From: JALZEG01 sp046263255
GTDB lineage: Bacteria; Actinomycetota; CADDZG01; WHSQ01
Direction: 5' to 3'
DNA: 64,000 nucleotides
NCBI GenBank assembly: GCA_046263255.1
Contig: JBHELD010000040.1
Location: 7,979-71,978, forward strand
In this document: positions 42,509-50,832 of the stretch, one piece after another
Numbering within the stretch: the stretch's first letter is position 1
Layout of the letters: the number at the start of each line of letters is the position of its first letter
Position numbers and translations under genes: made by a program
Notes under the pieces: model-generated
What the model saw: only the letters and a program-made list of their open reading frames with translations
Told to the model about the DNA's origin: nothing
Databases searched by the model: none

Positions 42509-43452
42509 CAGACCGGGCTCCAATCCGGGTGCCGGTCCGATCCCGTGTGATCCGTCAGACGCACGAGGTCGGTTCCGTCGGCGTTGATCCGGTAGATGTC
42601 GTAGCCGAGGCCGCCCTGCGCGTAGAACGCGATCGCGCCACCGTCCGGGGACCACGACCCCGCCCGGGCGTCCAGCGGTCCCCCGACGAACACGACCCGG
42701 AGGTCCTTGCCGTCGGGAGAGATCGTGTACAGGCCCCCCTGGAGAGCGCCGCCGCGGCTGAAGAGGATCCTCGCCCCCTCCGGCGACCACTCGGGATTCC
42801 ACTTCTGGGAGCCGTCGCTCGTCACGGTCCGGTGCTTGTACCCGTGGTTACAGCAGAACCTCGTCGTGTACAGGTCGTACGACTCGTAGTACTCGATGAA
42901 GACGAGCTTCTTGCCGTCCGGCGACCACGCCGGGTCGACGTTCGTCGAGTTCTCCTGCTGCGTCGCGATGAGGCGGCAGCGTTCCCCGTCCACGCTCAGC
43001 GCGAGGACGTCGCCTCCGTCGGCGTCTGGATGCCTCGACGCGAACGCGATCCACTTCCCGTCCGGCGACCACGCGGGGTCGGTCTCGTACCAGTACCTCC
43101 AGCTGGTGAGCTCACGCTCGATACCGGTGACGGTGTCGATGATGTGCAGGTCGGCGTTCGCCTTGTCGGGAGGCTCATGGACGAAGACGATCCTGCGCCC
43201 GTCGGGGGCCCAGTCGGGCGAGTGGTCGTCCCCGTCGTTGTCGGTGATCTGACGCAGGTTCGATCCGTCGGCGTCCATGATGAAGATCTCGGCGTCGCCG
43301 CCGGCGCGGGTGCTCGAGAACGCAATCCGGCCCCCATTCTGCGAGGTCGTCGCGGCCTCGGATGTCGAGGCGGTGGGGGCGGGAGAGATCACGACGAGGG
43401 CCGTCGCGCCCGCGAGGAGCCGTCTCATTCGTCGAAGCCAACGACGTTTCAT
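42508..43452 (-). CDS. secreted PD40 beta-propeller protein, paralogue 1
   Basis: Product of 314 aa from ATG 43452. Signal peptide after MKRRWLRRMRRLLAG, then six PD40 blades (GRIAFSSTRAGGDAEIFIMD, DWAPDGRRIVFVHE, WSPDGKWIAFAS, WSPDGKKLVFIE, WSPEGARILFSR, WSPDGGAIAFYA). Very similar throughout to the product at 47316-48263, which lies in inverted orientation. TolB-type propellers bind proteins or small ligands outside the membrane. Confidence 0.8.
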   Translation of the reverse strand: MKRRWLRRMRRLLAGATALVVISPAPTASTSEAATTSQNGGRIAFSSTRAGGDAEIFIMDADGSNLRQITDNDGDDHSPDWAPDGRRIVFVHEPPDKANADLHIIDTVTGIERELTSWRYWYETDPAWSPDGKWIAFASRHPDADGGDVLALSVDGERCRLIATQQENSTNVDPAWSPDGKKLVFIEYYESYDLYTTRFCCNHGYKHRTVTSDGSQKWNPEWSPEGARILFSRGGALQGGLYTISPDGKDLRVVFVGGPLDARAGSWSPDGGAIAFYAQGGLGYDIYRINADGTDLVRLTDHTGSDRHPDWSPV

Positions 43453-43591
43453 GGTTCGCCCCGCTTCCACTAGACCCGTCTCGGGGATCACGGTAGGAGG
43501 GTGAGCGGGGCGTGTCTGCTCAGTTCTGAGCGTTGGGCAAGCCCTGCCAGGGGCACTCCAGAGATCACGTCTTGGTAGCGAACTTTGTCCC

Positions 43592-43927
43592 GTGAGCCGC
43601 GCTCAGCATGGTGTAGGGACGACCGACGTGACCGTACGCGTAAAAGCTCCGAATCGGCGGCCATTCGCCCCGAGCTTCATCGTTGAGACCGGTGACGCCG
43701 GTCGGAAAGCGCAGAAGGAAACGGGTCAGGCCGGCGACGGCCGCGGCGAAGTCCGCCGGTTCGTAAACGTCGAGACCGACGACGGTCTTCCGTCGCAGGC
43801 TGCCGAGGCAGCCGAGTCGAGCAACGACATACCGCTCGACGGCGTGGTCATCGGACTCGTGCTGGCGACACTGATCGGCGCGGCCGCGGGACACGTCTAC
43901 GCGGGCCTTCTCGATCCCCGGCGCTAA
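43592..43927 (+). CDS. possible partial ORF with C-terminal membrane helix
   Basis: Frame of 111 codons whose end (DGVVIGLVLATLIGAAAGHV) reads as a membrane helix followed by a short basic tail. The N-terminal half has no recognisable features and no ribosome site, so this may be the 3' end of a lost gene or chance. An opposite-strand frame over the same DNA is no better supported. Confidence 0.22.
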   Translation: MSRAQHGVGTTDVTVRVKAPNRRPFAPSFIVETGDAGRKAQKETGQAGDGRGEVRRFVNVETDDGLPSQAAEAAESSNDIPLDGVVIGLVLATLIGAAAGHVYAGLLDPRR

Positions 43928-43938
43928 CGAAACCGCCG

Positions 43939-44418
43939 CTATTCCTCCGGTTCCTCCACGACCGTCTCGAGTCGCTTGACACGGGAGTGGAGGTAGGGGT
44001 GGCCGTCCTTCTTCTCGTGTCCCGCGCAACGCTTGTGTGAATACGCGACTGCGGCGACCGTGTAGTCCCCCGGCTCCTCGTAAGAGACCCCCAGCTCGAG
44101 CCGCGCCGGCGTTCCGGGCTTCGTCCCCTGGACGCAGTACGTGTGCGCGAAGACGATCGGAGCCCGCTCCCCCTCCTCGTCGAACTTCACCTGGATCTCG
44201 GTAATCGAGGAGTCCGGATCGTGCGCCTTGACGACGAGGATCTCTTCCTCGCACGTGCCGTCCTCGCTGCATTCTCCCGAGCTCGTAGTCACCGGAGGGT
44301 CCTGCCAGCGCATCACGGTGATACGGGGACGCTTGTGGCCGGGATCGGCAGCACCTGGATCCACCAGTGTCGCCGTTGCCGCTGCCAAACCAGACAAGAT
44401 CGTCACGAAACGCTTCAC
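43939..44418 (-). CDS. secreted hypothetical protein
   Basis: Product of 159 aa. Signal peptide (MKRFVTILSGLAAATATLVD), then a single beta-sandwich-like domain with two cysteine pairs (SGECSEDGTCEE, YCVQG, KRCAG) and a charged tail. The pattern EPGDYTVAAVAYS is typical of Ig-like domains. No family recognised. Monocistronic. Confidence 0.6.
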   Translation of the reverse strand: MKRFVTILSGLAAATATLVDPGAADPGHKRPRITVMRWQDPPVTTSSGECSEDGTCEEEILVVKAHDPDSSITEIQVKFDEEGERAPIVFAHTYCVQGTKPGTPARLELGVSYEEPGDYTVAAVAYSHKRCAGHEKKDGHPYLHSRVKRLETVVEEPEE

Positions 44419-44766
44419 TTGCCGTCCTCCAGATTTGTTGACGGCGACCAGCTTAGACGTACGCGTGGCTCGACTTGGTTGCGTGTCGCCGAAGAAATCT
44501 CGCTGCTAGAGAATGCCGACGACGCGGCCCCTCGTTCGGATCTGTTCCGGATTGCTCTAGAACCCTCGCGCGCCTTCGCTGCCGGGGCGAAAACAGCGTA
44601 GCGGTCGTTCGAGTCGCTCACCGCACCTGGCAACGAGGCTGACCGGCTGGCGGGACCGCCGGCTGTTTCGCGAGGTGAGCCAATGTGAAGACCGGCCGCG
44701 CCAATTCGACGTTCATCGGAGATCCAGGGGCAGGAGTCAGATGCCCGTAGGCATATCCTTTAGAGA
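44419..44766. other. 348-bp intergenic region, nothing recognised
   Basis: Lies between two divergent secreted-protein genes and should contain both promoters. Base composition is lower in G+C than the chromosome average. I see no repeat, RNA gene or coding pattern. Confidence 0.5.
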
Positions 44767-45321
44767 ATGATGATGATGACTCTCCGGTACGTTCTTCTCG
44801 GGAGCCTTCTTGGCCTCGTGACCGCCCTTCCGCCGTCACCGTCTAGGGCAGACGACCACCGTCCACCTCGCGCCAGGCTTCTCGTCGGGCGCCAGTCCTC
44901 GGTGGGCGTCCGAATCCACGATCTTTGGTCAAAGCGAGCAGACGATCGGTTCTGCGACCGATTCGGAGGGGATGGGTTCACTACCTTCCCGGAGGCGCTG
45001 ACTTATGGTCCTGGTGAGGCAACCAGAATTCGATTCGATAAGACTGCTCCTCCGCGCGAGTGGTCGATCCGAGCCTGGAGCAGAGTCAACAAGAAAGGGC
45101 GACCCCGAGGTGATGCTCAGATCATTCCTTCGGTAATAGCCCCGCGGATCAAGGACAGCCGGATTGTTGCCTGGGATGCGCGTTTTTTTCCACCACTGAC
45201 GGCCGGCCACCTGTACTTGAAAGTGGACGCCTATTGGGCTGACGAAGAAGGATGCGGCCCCACCCTGGATCTTGGAAGCCAGTCGGCCGCGTGGACATTC
45301 CATCTGCGCGCACCACAATAG
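44767..45321 (+). CDS. secreted hypothetical protein
   Basis: Product of 184 aa beginning with four Met codons; signal peptide LRYVLLGSLLGLVTALPPSP. The mature part is beta-rich with a few cysteines (RFCDRF, EGCGPT) and aromatic residues (REWSIRAWSRV, GHLYLKVDAYWADE). No family recognised. Codon use is less G+C-biased than in neighbouring chromosomal genes, consistent with island origin. Confidence 0.6.
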   Translation: MMMMTLRYVLLGSLLGLVTALPPSPSRADDHRPPRARLLVGRQSSVGVRIHDLWSKRADDRFCDRFGGDGFTTFPEALTYGPGEATRIRFDKTAPPREWSIRAWSRVNKKGRPRGDAQIIPSVIAPRIKDSRIVAWDARFFPPLTAGHLYLKVDAYWADEEGCGPTLDLGSQSAAWTFHLRAPQ

Positions 45322-45381
45322 GTTCCGACCTTCGACAAAAGCGAAAAAAGCCTCTAGACGGACACCCGAGCCTGTGCTGTA

Positions 45382-46398
45382 ATGCACGATCGACTCCGTG
45401 GGGGGGTCATTAGAAAACCCGGTGGGAGGTCGCTTGTGCACCTGTTCGGATTAGGTCGCTTCGCTTCGCTTGGACGCAACACGTCGATTCTGTCCCTTGT
45501 CGTGGGGCTCATCTTTGTCTCGTTTGTCCCGGTCTCGCCGGGGTGGGCCGGCAGCGAGAAGAAGCGCGAGGACCGCGATTGTCGGTTTGAGGCGGAGGAT
45601 CGAAATCGCGATGGAGACTTTGACGAAGGTGAAACCCAGGAATGTGGAGGCGAAAGCTTTGGAGAGGGTGGCGCTGATCCCGGAGCAGCCGAAGCTGTAA
45701 GCGATGGGAGTCACCAGCTCACGGATCAAGGGCTGGCTCTGCACTGGACACACCCGTCGGGGAACGAGCGCAAGATCATCCTCAGGGACAGCACCACGGG
45801 TAGCTGGGCCGACAAGCTCCCAAACGTACAGAGCGACTGGGGGCAGAGCAGCGAGTTCAGGTTTGTCCGACAGCAAGCGGAAACTGACGCCACACATAGG
45901 CTCAACTGCCCCATGCCCGAGTATTACGGCCGAGTAAAGGTCTGCAACCACAGCGACTACAACTTCTCTGGCAACACCATTGGTCGGTTCAAGATCAAGT
46001 ACAACGCGCAGGGACACATCCAAAAGGGGCGCGTGAAGTTAAAGAACAGCGCCACCGAGTCGGAGCGTCGGCCGCTCATGTGCCAAGAGATCGGGCATAC
46101 CCTCGGCTTGGCTCATCGGGAAACAACGGCATCGTGCATGAAGCAAGAAGCGAATCTCGCCGCCAACTCACCGGATGGCCACGACTATGAGCAGCTCGTC
46201 GATCAGACGCACGCGCATGGTGGTGAGAGCGAAACGGGAGGAATCAATAGCGACCTCGATGTTGGCGGGGGCATCCTCGACGGATGTACCGATTTCGTTT
46301 GCTATGAGTTTGAGTCCGACGGGCAGGGCGGCTTCTGGCTAACGGGCAACATTCTCGACCGTTCAATACCGAGCTCTTACTTGTACCGGCTGCTGTAG
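45382..46398 (+). CDS. secreted zincin-like protein with QEIGHTLGLAH site and EF-hand-like loop
   Basis: Product of 338 aa. Signal/anchor segment (ILSLVVGLIFVSFVPVSPGW), an EF-hand-like calcium loop (DRNRDGDFDEGE), then a matrixin-like zinc region CQEIGHTLGLAHRETTASCM. In it the first His of HExxHxxGxxH is Gln while the Glu and the other two His are kept, flanked by Cys. Bacterial relatives with CQExGHxxGLxH exist as I recall, so this may be a natural variant rather than a dead enzyme. Low G+C for the window. Confidence 0.65.
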   Translation: MHDRLRGGVIRKPGGRSLVHLFGLGRFASLGRNTSILSLVVGLIFVSFVPVSPGWAGSEKKREDRDCRFEAEDRNRDGDFDEGETQECGGESFGEGGADPGAAEAVSDGSHQLTDQGLALHWTHPSGNERKIILRDSTTGSWADKLPNVQSDWGQSSEFRFVRQQAETDATHRLNCPMPEYYGRVKVCNHSDYNFSGNTIGRFKIKYNAQGHIQKGRVKLKNSATESERRPLMCQEIGHTLGLAHRETTASCMKQEANLAANSPDGHDYEQLVDQTHAHGGESETGGINSDLDVGGGILDGCTDFVCYEFESDGQGGFWLTGNILDRSIPSSYLYRLL

Positions 46399-46861
46399 CG
46401 CCGAGAATCGCAGCGTCCACCGGAGGCTCCTTCGTCGCGAAGATGGGGCCTCCCGTTGGCCACGACGCGTCGATCCTTGGCAAAGCTCGTTTAGCTGAGC
46501 GTTAGGCAGATGCGCCTTTATAATTCGTCCTCGTTTCGTCGCAGGGTGAATGCGACGATCACTCGCTTCCGAGTTCGTTGCGCATTTGTAGAGACGCGGG
46601 CGCAATGATGGCATCTACCGCCGGGAAGGATTTCCCTCTACGTAGATGGAACGCGCCCACGGAGAGCACGGAACCTTGAAGCTCCCGGCAATGACCAACC
46701 GGCACCGCGAAACCGCGCCAAGTCGAACGTCTCCCACCGCAACGCCCCGACCTGCAGCGCGCCGCCGAGGAGGCCGGCCGTGGACAGACGTGCTACGGCC
46801 CCGCCGTGGGCACGAACCTGAGCACCGGAGCCGCAAGCTCGAACGGGGGAGCGCGATTCCA

Positions 46862-47062
46862 GCGATGGCCTTGCACATCTCATTAGACACGTTCTGGCCA
46901 CGCGACGACGAAAACAGGCGAACAACGCCGAGAATTACCGCGCGACCGAAAAGGCCGAACTCGCGCGAAAACGCACACCGACGATCAACGCCGCCAGATA
47001 TCGAAAACTGACTGATCCTCTCTTTCAAGGCGGTAGCACGGGTTCGAATCCCGTCGGGCCAC
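46862..47062. repeat. island direct repeat with att (copy B)
   Basis: Counterpart of 41502-41705. It ends with a tRNA-Glu 3' fragment (47022-47062) that differs from the tRNA only near its end (CCGTCGGGCC instead of CCGTTGGGGCC). Same orientation as copy A and as the tRNA. Confidence 0.85.
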
Positions 47063-47104
47063 GGAGTGCGGCATCTCTAAGGACGCCGCGCAGCCTTCCA
47101 AACC

Positions 47105-47138
47105 GCGGTAGCACGGATTCGAATCCCGTTGGGGCCAC
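47105..47138. repeat. tRNA-Glu 3' fragment (att copy C)
   Basis: 34 nt matching the tRNA 3' end with one change (CGGATTCG for CGGGTTCG). Together with copy B and the shared flank GGAGTGCGGCATC it forms a 76-bp tandem duplication (47063-47075 repeated at 47139-47151). Confidence 0.8.
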
Positions 47139-47315
47139 GGAGTGCGGCATCCCTAAGGGCGCCGCGCAACCTTCTGAACCGCCCAAGAGAGGTCGCTCTC
47201 GACCGGCTCCCCATGCGGCCACTCTTCGCCGAAACGCTCAGAACTGAGCAGACGCCGGACGTTCGCCTTCGTACCGTGATCCCGCAACGCGGCTCTAGTG
47301 GGAGCGGTGCGAACG

Positions 47316-48263
47316 ATGAGAGCTCTTTGGCCTCGAAGAACGCGACGGCTCCTCGCGGGCGCCACGGCTCTGATCGCGATCTCGCCGGTCCTCGCCGCCC
47401 CCGCATCCGAGGCCGCGACTCCCTCCCAGAGCGGCGGCCGGATCGCCTTCGCCAGCACCCGTGCCGGCGGGGACGCTGAGATATTCGTCATGAACGCCGA
47501 CGGATCGAACCTGCGTCAGATCACGTACAACGACGGGGACGACCACTCTCCCGACTGGGCCCCCGACGGGCGAAGGATCGTCTTCGTCCACGAGCCTCCC
47601 GACCAAACGAACGCCGATCTGCACATCGTCGACACCGTCACGGGTGTGGAGCGTGAGTTCACCTCCTGGAGGTACTGGTACGAGACCGACCCAGCTTGGT
47701 CGCCGGACGGGATGTGGATCGCGTTCGCCTCGAAGCACCCCGACGGCGACGGCGGCGACATCATCGCGCTGAGCGTCGACGGCGAACGGAGCCGATACAT
47801 CGCCGTGCAGCAGGAGAACTCCACGAACGTCGATCCTGGCTGGTCGCCGGACGGGAAGAAGCTCGTCTTCATCGAGTACTACGACTCGTACGACCTGTAC
47901 ACGACGAGATTCTGCTGCAGTCACGGGTACAAGCGCCGGACCGTTACGAACGACGGCTTGAAGGAGTGGCATCCCGAGTGGTCGCCGGACGGGGACAGGA
48001 TCCTCTTCAGCCGAAGCGCCGCTCTCTTCAAGCACGGCCTGTACACGATCACTCCCGACGGAAAGGACCTGCGCGTCGTCTTCGAGGGACCGCTCGATGC
48101 CCGGTCGGGGACGTGGTCGCCGGACGGGGAGGCAATCGCCTTCTACGCCCAGGGCGGGCTCGGCTACGACATCTATCGGATCAACGCGGACGGGACGGGT
48201 CTCGTGCGTCTGACCGATCAGGCGGGATCCGACCAGCACCCGGATTGGAGCCCGGTCGGATGA
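47316..48263 (+). CDS. secreted PD40 beta-propeller protein, paralogue 2
   Basis: Product of 315 aa from ATG 47316 (GGGAGCGG upstream). Near-copy of the 42508-43452 product: signal peptide after RRTRRLLAG, the same six blades and the same YYDSYDLYTTRFCCSHGYKR insertion with a vicinal Cys pair. Orientation is opposite to paralogue 1, with about 3.8 kb between them. Starts 178 nt after att copy C. Confidence 0.82.
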   Translation: MRALWPRRTRRLLAGATALIAISPVLAAPASEAATPSQSGGRIAFASTRAGGDAEIFVMNADGSNLRQITYNDGDDHSPDWAPDGRRIVFVHEPPDQTNADLHIVDTVTGVEREFTSWRYWYETDPAWSPDGMWIAFASKHPDGDGGDIIALSVDGERSRYIAVQQENSTNVDPGWSPDGKKLVFIEYYDSYDLYTTRFCCSHGYKRRTVTNDGLKEWHPEWSPDGDRILFSRSAALFKHGLYTITPDGKDLRVVFEGPLDARSGTWSPDGEAIAFYAQGGLGYDIYRINADGTGLVRLTDQAGSDQHPDWSPVG

Positions 48264-48454
48264 CACCTCTGGTGATGTTCGAGTCCTCATCGACAGCAGC
48301 ACAGCGAGCGCGGGGCGAGCACCAGGTTGCGAAGAACGATCGGGACAGTCTGGTTCGGTCTATTGCCCCTGGGAGAGCCTAAGTTTCCAGCGGAACGCCG
48401 GGTTCGATAGCCGTTTACTCTCCCCAGAGCCCCCCGCGTCCCTTAGCCCCAGCG

Positions 48455-48480
48455 GGGGGACCGGCTCCAACCGGTCCCCC
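48455..48480. terminator. hairpin between convergent genes
   Basis: Perfect 10-bp stem GGGGGACCGG/CCGGTCCCCC with a 6-nt loop, lying between the stops of the PD40 paralogue (48263) and the LVIVD gene (48505). No long T-run on either side, so it could be a terminator of the actinobacterial U-poor type. Confidence 0.5.
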
Positions 48481-48504
48481 AGGTCTGTGCTTGCGCGCCG
48501 TGGC

Positions 48505-50420
48505 CTAGTGCCCGCCTTTGTGGTTCCGGAACACGAACAGGCCATAGTCTCGGTCGCTGCCGAGCACGTAGGTGTGCCCGTCTCTCACGAAGGCCTCGAC
48601 GCCCCAGAAGTTGTTCCCGTTGGGCGCCAGATACCCGCCGACCTCGGTCAGGCCTCCCGAACCCACGTCGAGGACGCGCATCCCGCCCGAGTAGTACGCG
48701 AGGTATGCGCGCTCGGGATCGAGGGGATCGGTCGCGACCTCGTGCACCGACAGGTCGCCGAAACCCTGCGCGTAGGTCTCCTGATGCGCCTCGGGGATCG
48801 CGAACGTGTCGAGGCTCGCCCTCGTCTGTGCGTCGAACAGATGCACGTATCCCCATCCATCGAACGTGGTCGACACCGTCATCGATTCGCCGACGTCGCC
48901 GAGCACCGGCTCCGACCCGGCGGCGGCGTAGTCGTAGGAGTCGGGCTTGTTGAACAACAGGTGCATCGCGCGATGCCCGATGCAGATCGCCGGGATGGTG
49001 TTGACGAAGTCGTGCCCCTGGCCGCCGCAGAACTGCGCGTCACCCTCGAACCCCGCGTCGGCGCCGGTGTGGTGGTTCGCGATCAGGACGAGGTCGTAAC
49101 CCGCCAGCTGAGCGCTCTCGACCTTCTCCGAGAAGAAGCAGGCGCTGCTGCCTTCCGTCGGGTGCTCGACGGGGCCTCGCTCGAAGACGATCACGTCCAC
49201 CCCGGTGGCAGCCGCGGCCGGGATCGAGGCGCGGTCGTCGGGGCAGCCGAAACCGCCGAAGACGGTTGGCCGGTGACGTCCGTTCCGGGCGGGATGACCT
49301 CAGTCCAACCGAAGTGTCCCGCCGGATAGGTGCCGGCGTTCGGGCCGGAGGTGATCTGGAAGAGCGCGCCGTAGGGAGAGAAGTCCTCGTCGGTCCCGAT
49401 GAAGTAGCGGTCGTCGGCGGTGAATTCGGCCTGGTGGCCGTTGCCCTCGGGGAAGACGGACTTCCCCTCGTCCAGCATCTCGGGGTCGAGCGGGGCGTAG
49501 TCGGTGTCGTCGATGTACAGCGGGCTCGCGGGGTTGTTCACGTCGAACAGGACGTAGCCCCCGTCCCAGTACGACAACAGCAGCACCCACACGTTCCCCG
49601 GCCCCGATAGACCGACGCTCGACCGAGACACGCTCTTCACGATCATGTCGTGCAGCGAGGCGTCGCCGAGGCCGATGTCCGACTGGGAGACGCGGTCGCC
49701 GAGCGCGCGCGTGAGCGCGTTGACGTTCATCTCGCTGATCAGACGCGGGCGCTTCGGGTTGGTGATGTCGAGGATGTCGACGTCGGTCGCCTCGAAGTTG
49801 TCCGTCATCACCGCGTAGGCGTTCGCGCCGGCGTCCCACGCGAACGCGGCGTGGATGTCGTTCGTGTCGGCGTGACCGCGATCGCCGAAGTGCTCCGACA
49901 GCTTCTTCGGGCGCGTGGGCGTCGTGACGTCCCACAGAGAGATGCCGCCCTTTCCGTTCTTGCCGCACTGCTCGTTGTTCATGACGAGCACGTCGCCGCT
50001 GAAGGACTTGGTCGTCACCGACACGACCTGCATCCCCTCGCCCGGACGGCTGTCCTGCGAGTGCGGGATGAATCCGATCTGGCGCGGGTTCGCCGGGTCG
50101 CGGATGTCGACCACGTACGCGCCTGCGTCGGGATCGTTCACACCACCCGTCTCGGCGTTCGCGTCGCAGTCCTCCTCACCCCAGTGGGCGAGGTAGGCGA
50201 AGCTCCCCTGAGGATCGACGGCGACGTCCGCGACCTGCTCCGGCTCGTCGGTGAGCCTGAGGCTCGAGACGAATTCGAGCTCCCCCCAGTCACCCGCCAC
50301 GATGAGATCCCCCGCCGGGGGGCCATGCTGCCCGGGATGCGCTCCGGCCCCCGCCGGCACCACTGCCGCGACCACCGCCACGACCGCCGCGACAGCGCCG
50401 CACCTGCGTCTGATCTGCAT
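48505..50420 (-). pseudogene. LVIVD-repeat/PA-domain secreted protein, split by one frameshift
   Basis: Two minus-strand frames make one protein of about 640 aa. The first part (from ATG 50420, ribosome site GAGGAGGGG) has a signal peptide (VAAVVAVVAAVVPAGAGAHP) and LVIVD-type repeats (VDIRDPANPRQIGFIPHSQD, WDVTTPTRPKKLSEHFGD, LDITNPKRPRLISEMN) and runs to GHFGWTEVIPPGTDVTGQ. The second resumes as TVFGGFGCPDDRASIPAAA, then a protease-associated domain (SSACFFSEKVESAQLAGYD). The shift is near 49264-49270 and equals one missing base. This is either an inactivating mutation or a sequencing error; the downstream half is otherwise intact. Confidence 0.8.
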
Positions 50421-50648
50421 GTCCCCCTCCTCGTCCCGTGCAACCGCCGTCCCGACGACCAGCCGCGGCGCCTCACCTTTAGGCACCTAATGGTCGAATT
50501 GCTGGGGGAATGGTAAATGGTGGCCGTTGCGGAGGGAAGGCCCGATTTGGGAGGCCGCGGGGGTGGGGGAGAGACTCCGAAAACGCGCCGCAGGTCGGAA
50601 ACGAGGACCCCCGCGAGCAACCCTCGCGAGACGACGAAACCCGCCCCT

Positions 50649-50730
50649 ACAAGGCGGCAGCACGCGTTCGAATCCCGTGGGGACGACTGCGTTCGACCGT
50701 CGTGCCGCTCCCCCACGACGCGCTCCGGAA
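50649..50730. repeat. diverged copy of tRNA-Glu 3' end plus downstream flank (att copy D)
   Basis: 50649-50689 resembles the tRNA 3' half (AAGGCGGCAGCACGCGTTCG, then AATCCCGTGGGG). The following about 40 nt align with the sequence just after the real tRNA (39528-39570: GGTT..GCGTC..GGCT..CCCA.GACGCG), unlike copies A-C. It therefore looks like the oldest junction, the outer right boundary of the island. Confidence 0.6.
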
Positions 50731-50781
50731 ACCGCCGGGAGTCGCGGCTCGACCAGGGGCTTTTTCGTCTACGAAAAGGAA

Positions 50782-50807
50782 GAGGCCCGCCCCTGCGGGC
50801 GGGCCTC
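50782..50807 (-). terminator. intrinsic terminator of the LVIVD gene
   Basis: Perfect 11-bp stem GAGGCCCGCCC/GGGCGGGCCTC with a 4-nt loop, followed on the minus strand by a T-rich tract (TTCCTTTTCG). It lies 25 nt past the stop at 50833. Confidence 0.85.
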
Positions 50808-50832
50808 CTGGAGTCCTTGATCCTCGTTGGAG

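Larger units (their letters stand above)
46399..47315. other. 917-bp gene-poor segment with two att repeats
   Basis: No supported gene. Holds the second island direct repeat (46862-47062) and the tandem tRNA-Glu fragments at 47022-47062 and 47105-47138. The first half is A+T-richer than average. The remainder leads into the PD40 paralogue and should contain its promoter. Confidence 0.6.
50421..50832. other. 412-bp intergenic region with degenerate att and terminator
   Basis: Contains the diverged tRNA-Glu end (50649-50689) and the terminator of the next gene. The first half shows no recognisable feature. Confidence 0.6.

Noticed and set aside
48390..48420. Second tRNA-like T-loop motif (CGCCGGGTTCGATAG), also near 52313
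   Set aside because: No cloverleaf can be built around either copy; kept only as a weak shared repeat.
39454..50730. Intact prophage at tRNA-Glu
   Set aside because: No capsid, portal, terminase, tail or lysis genes are visible; the contents are secreted proteins and only an integrase fragment remains.
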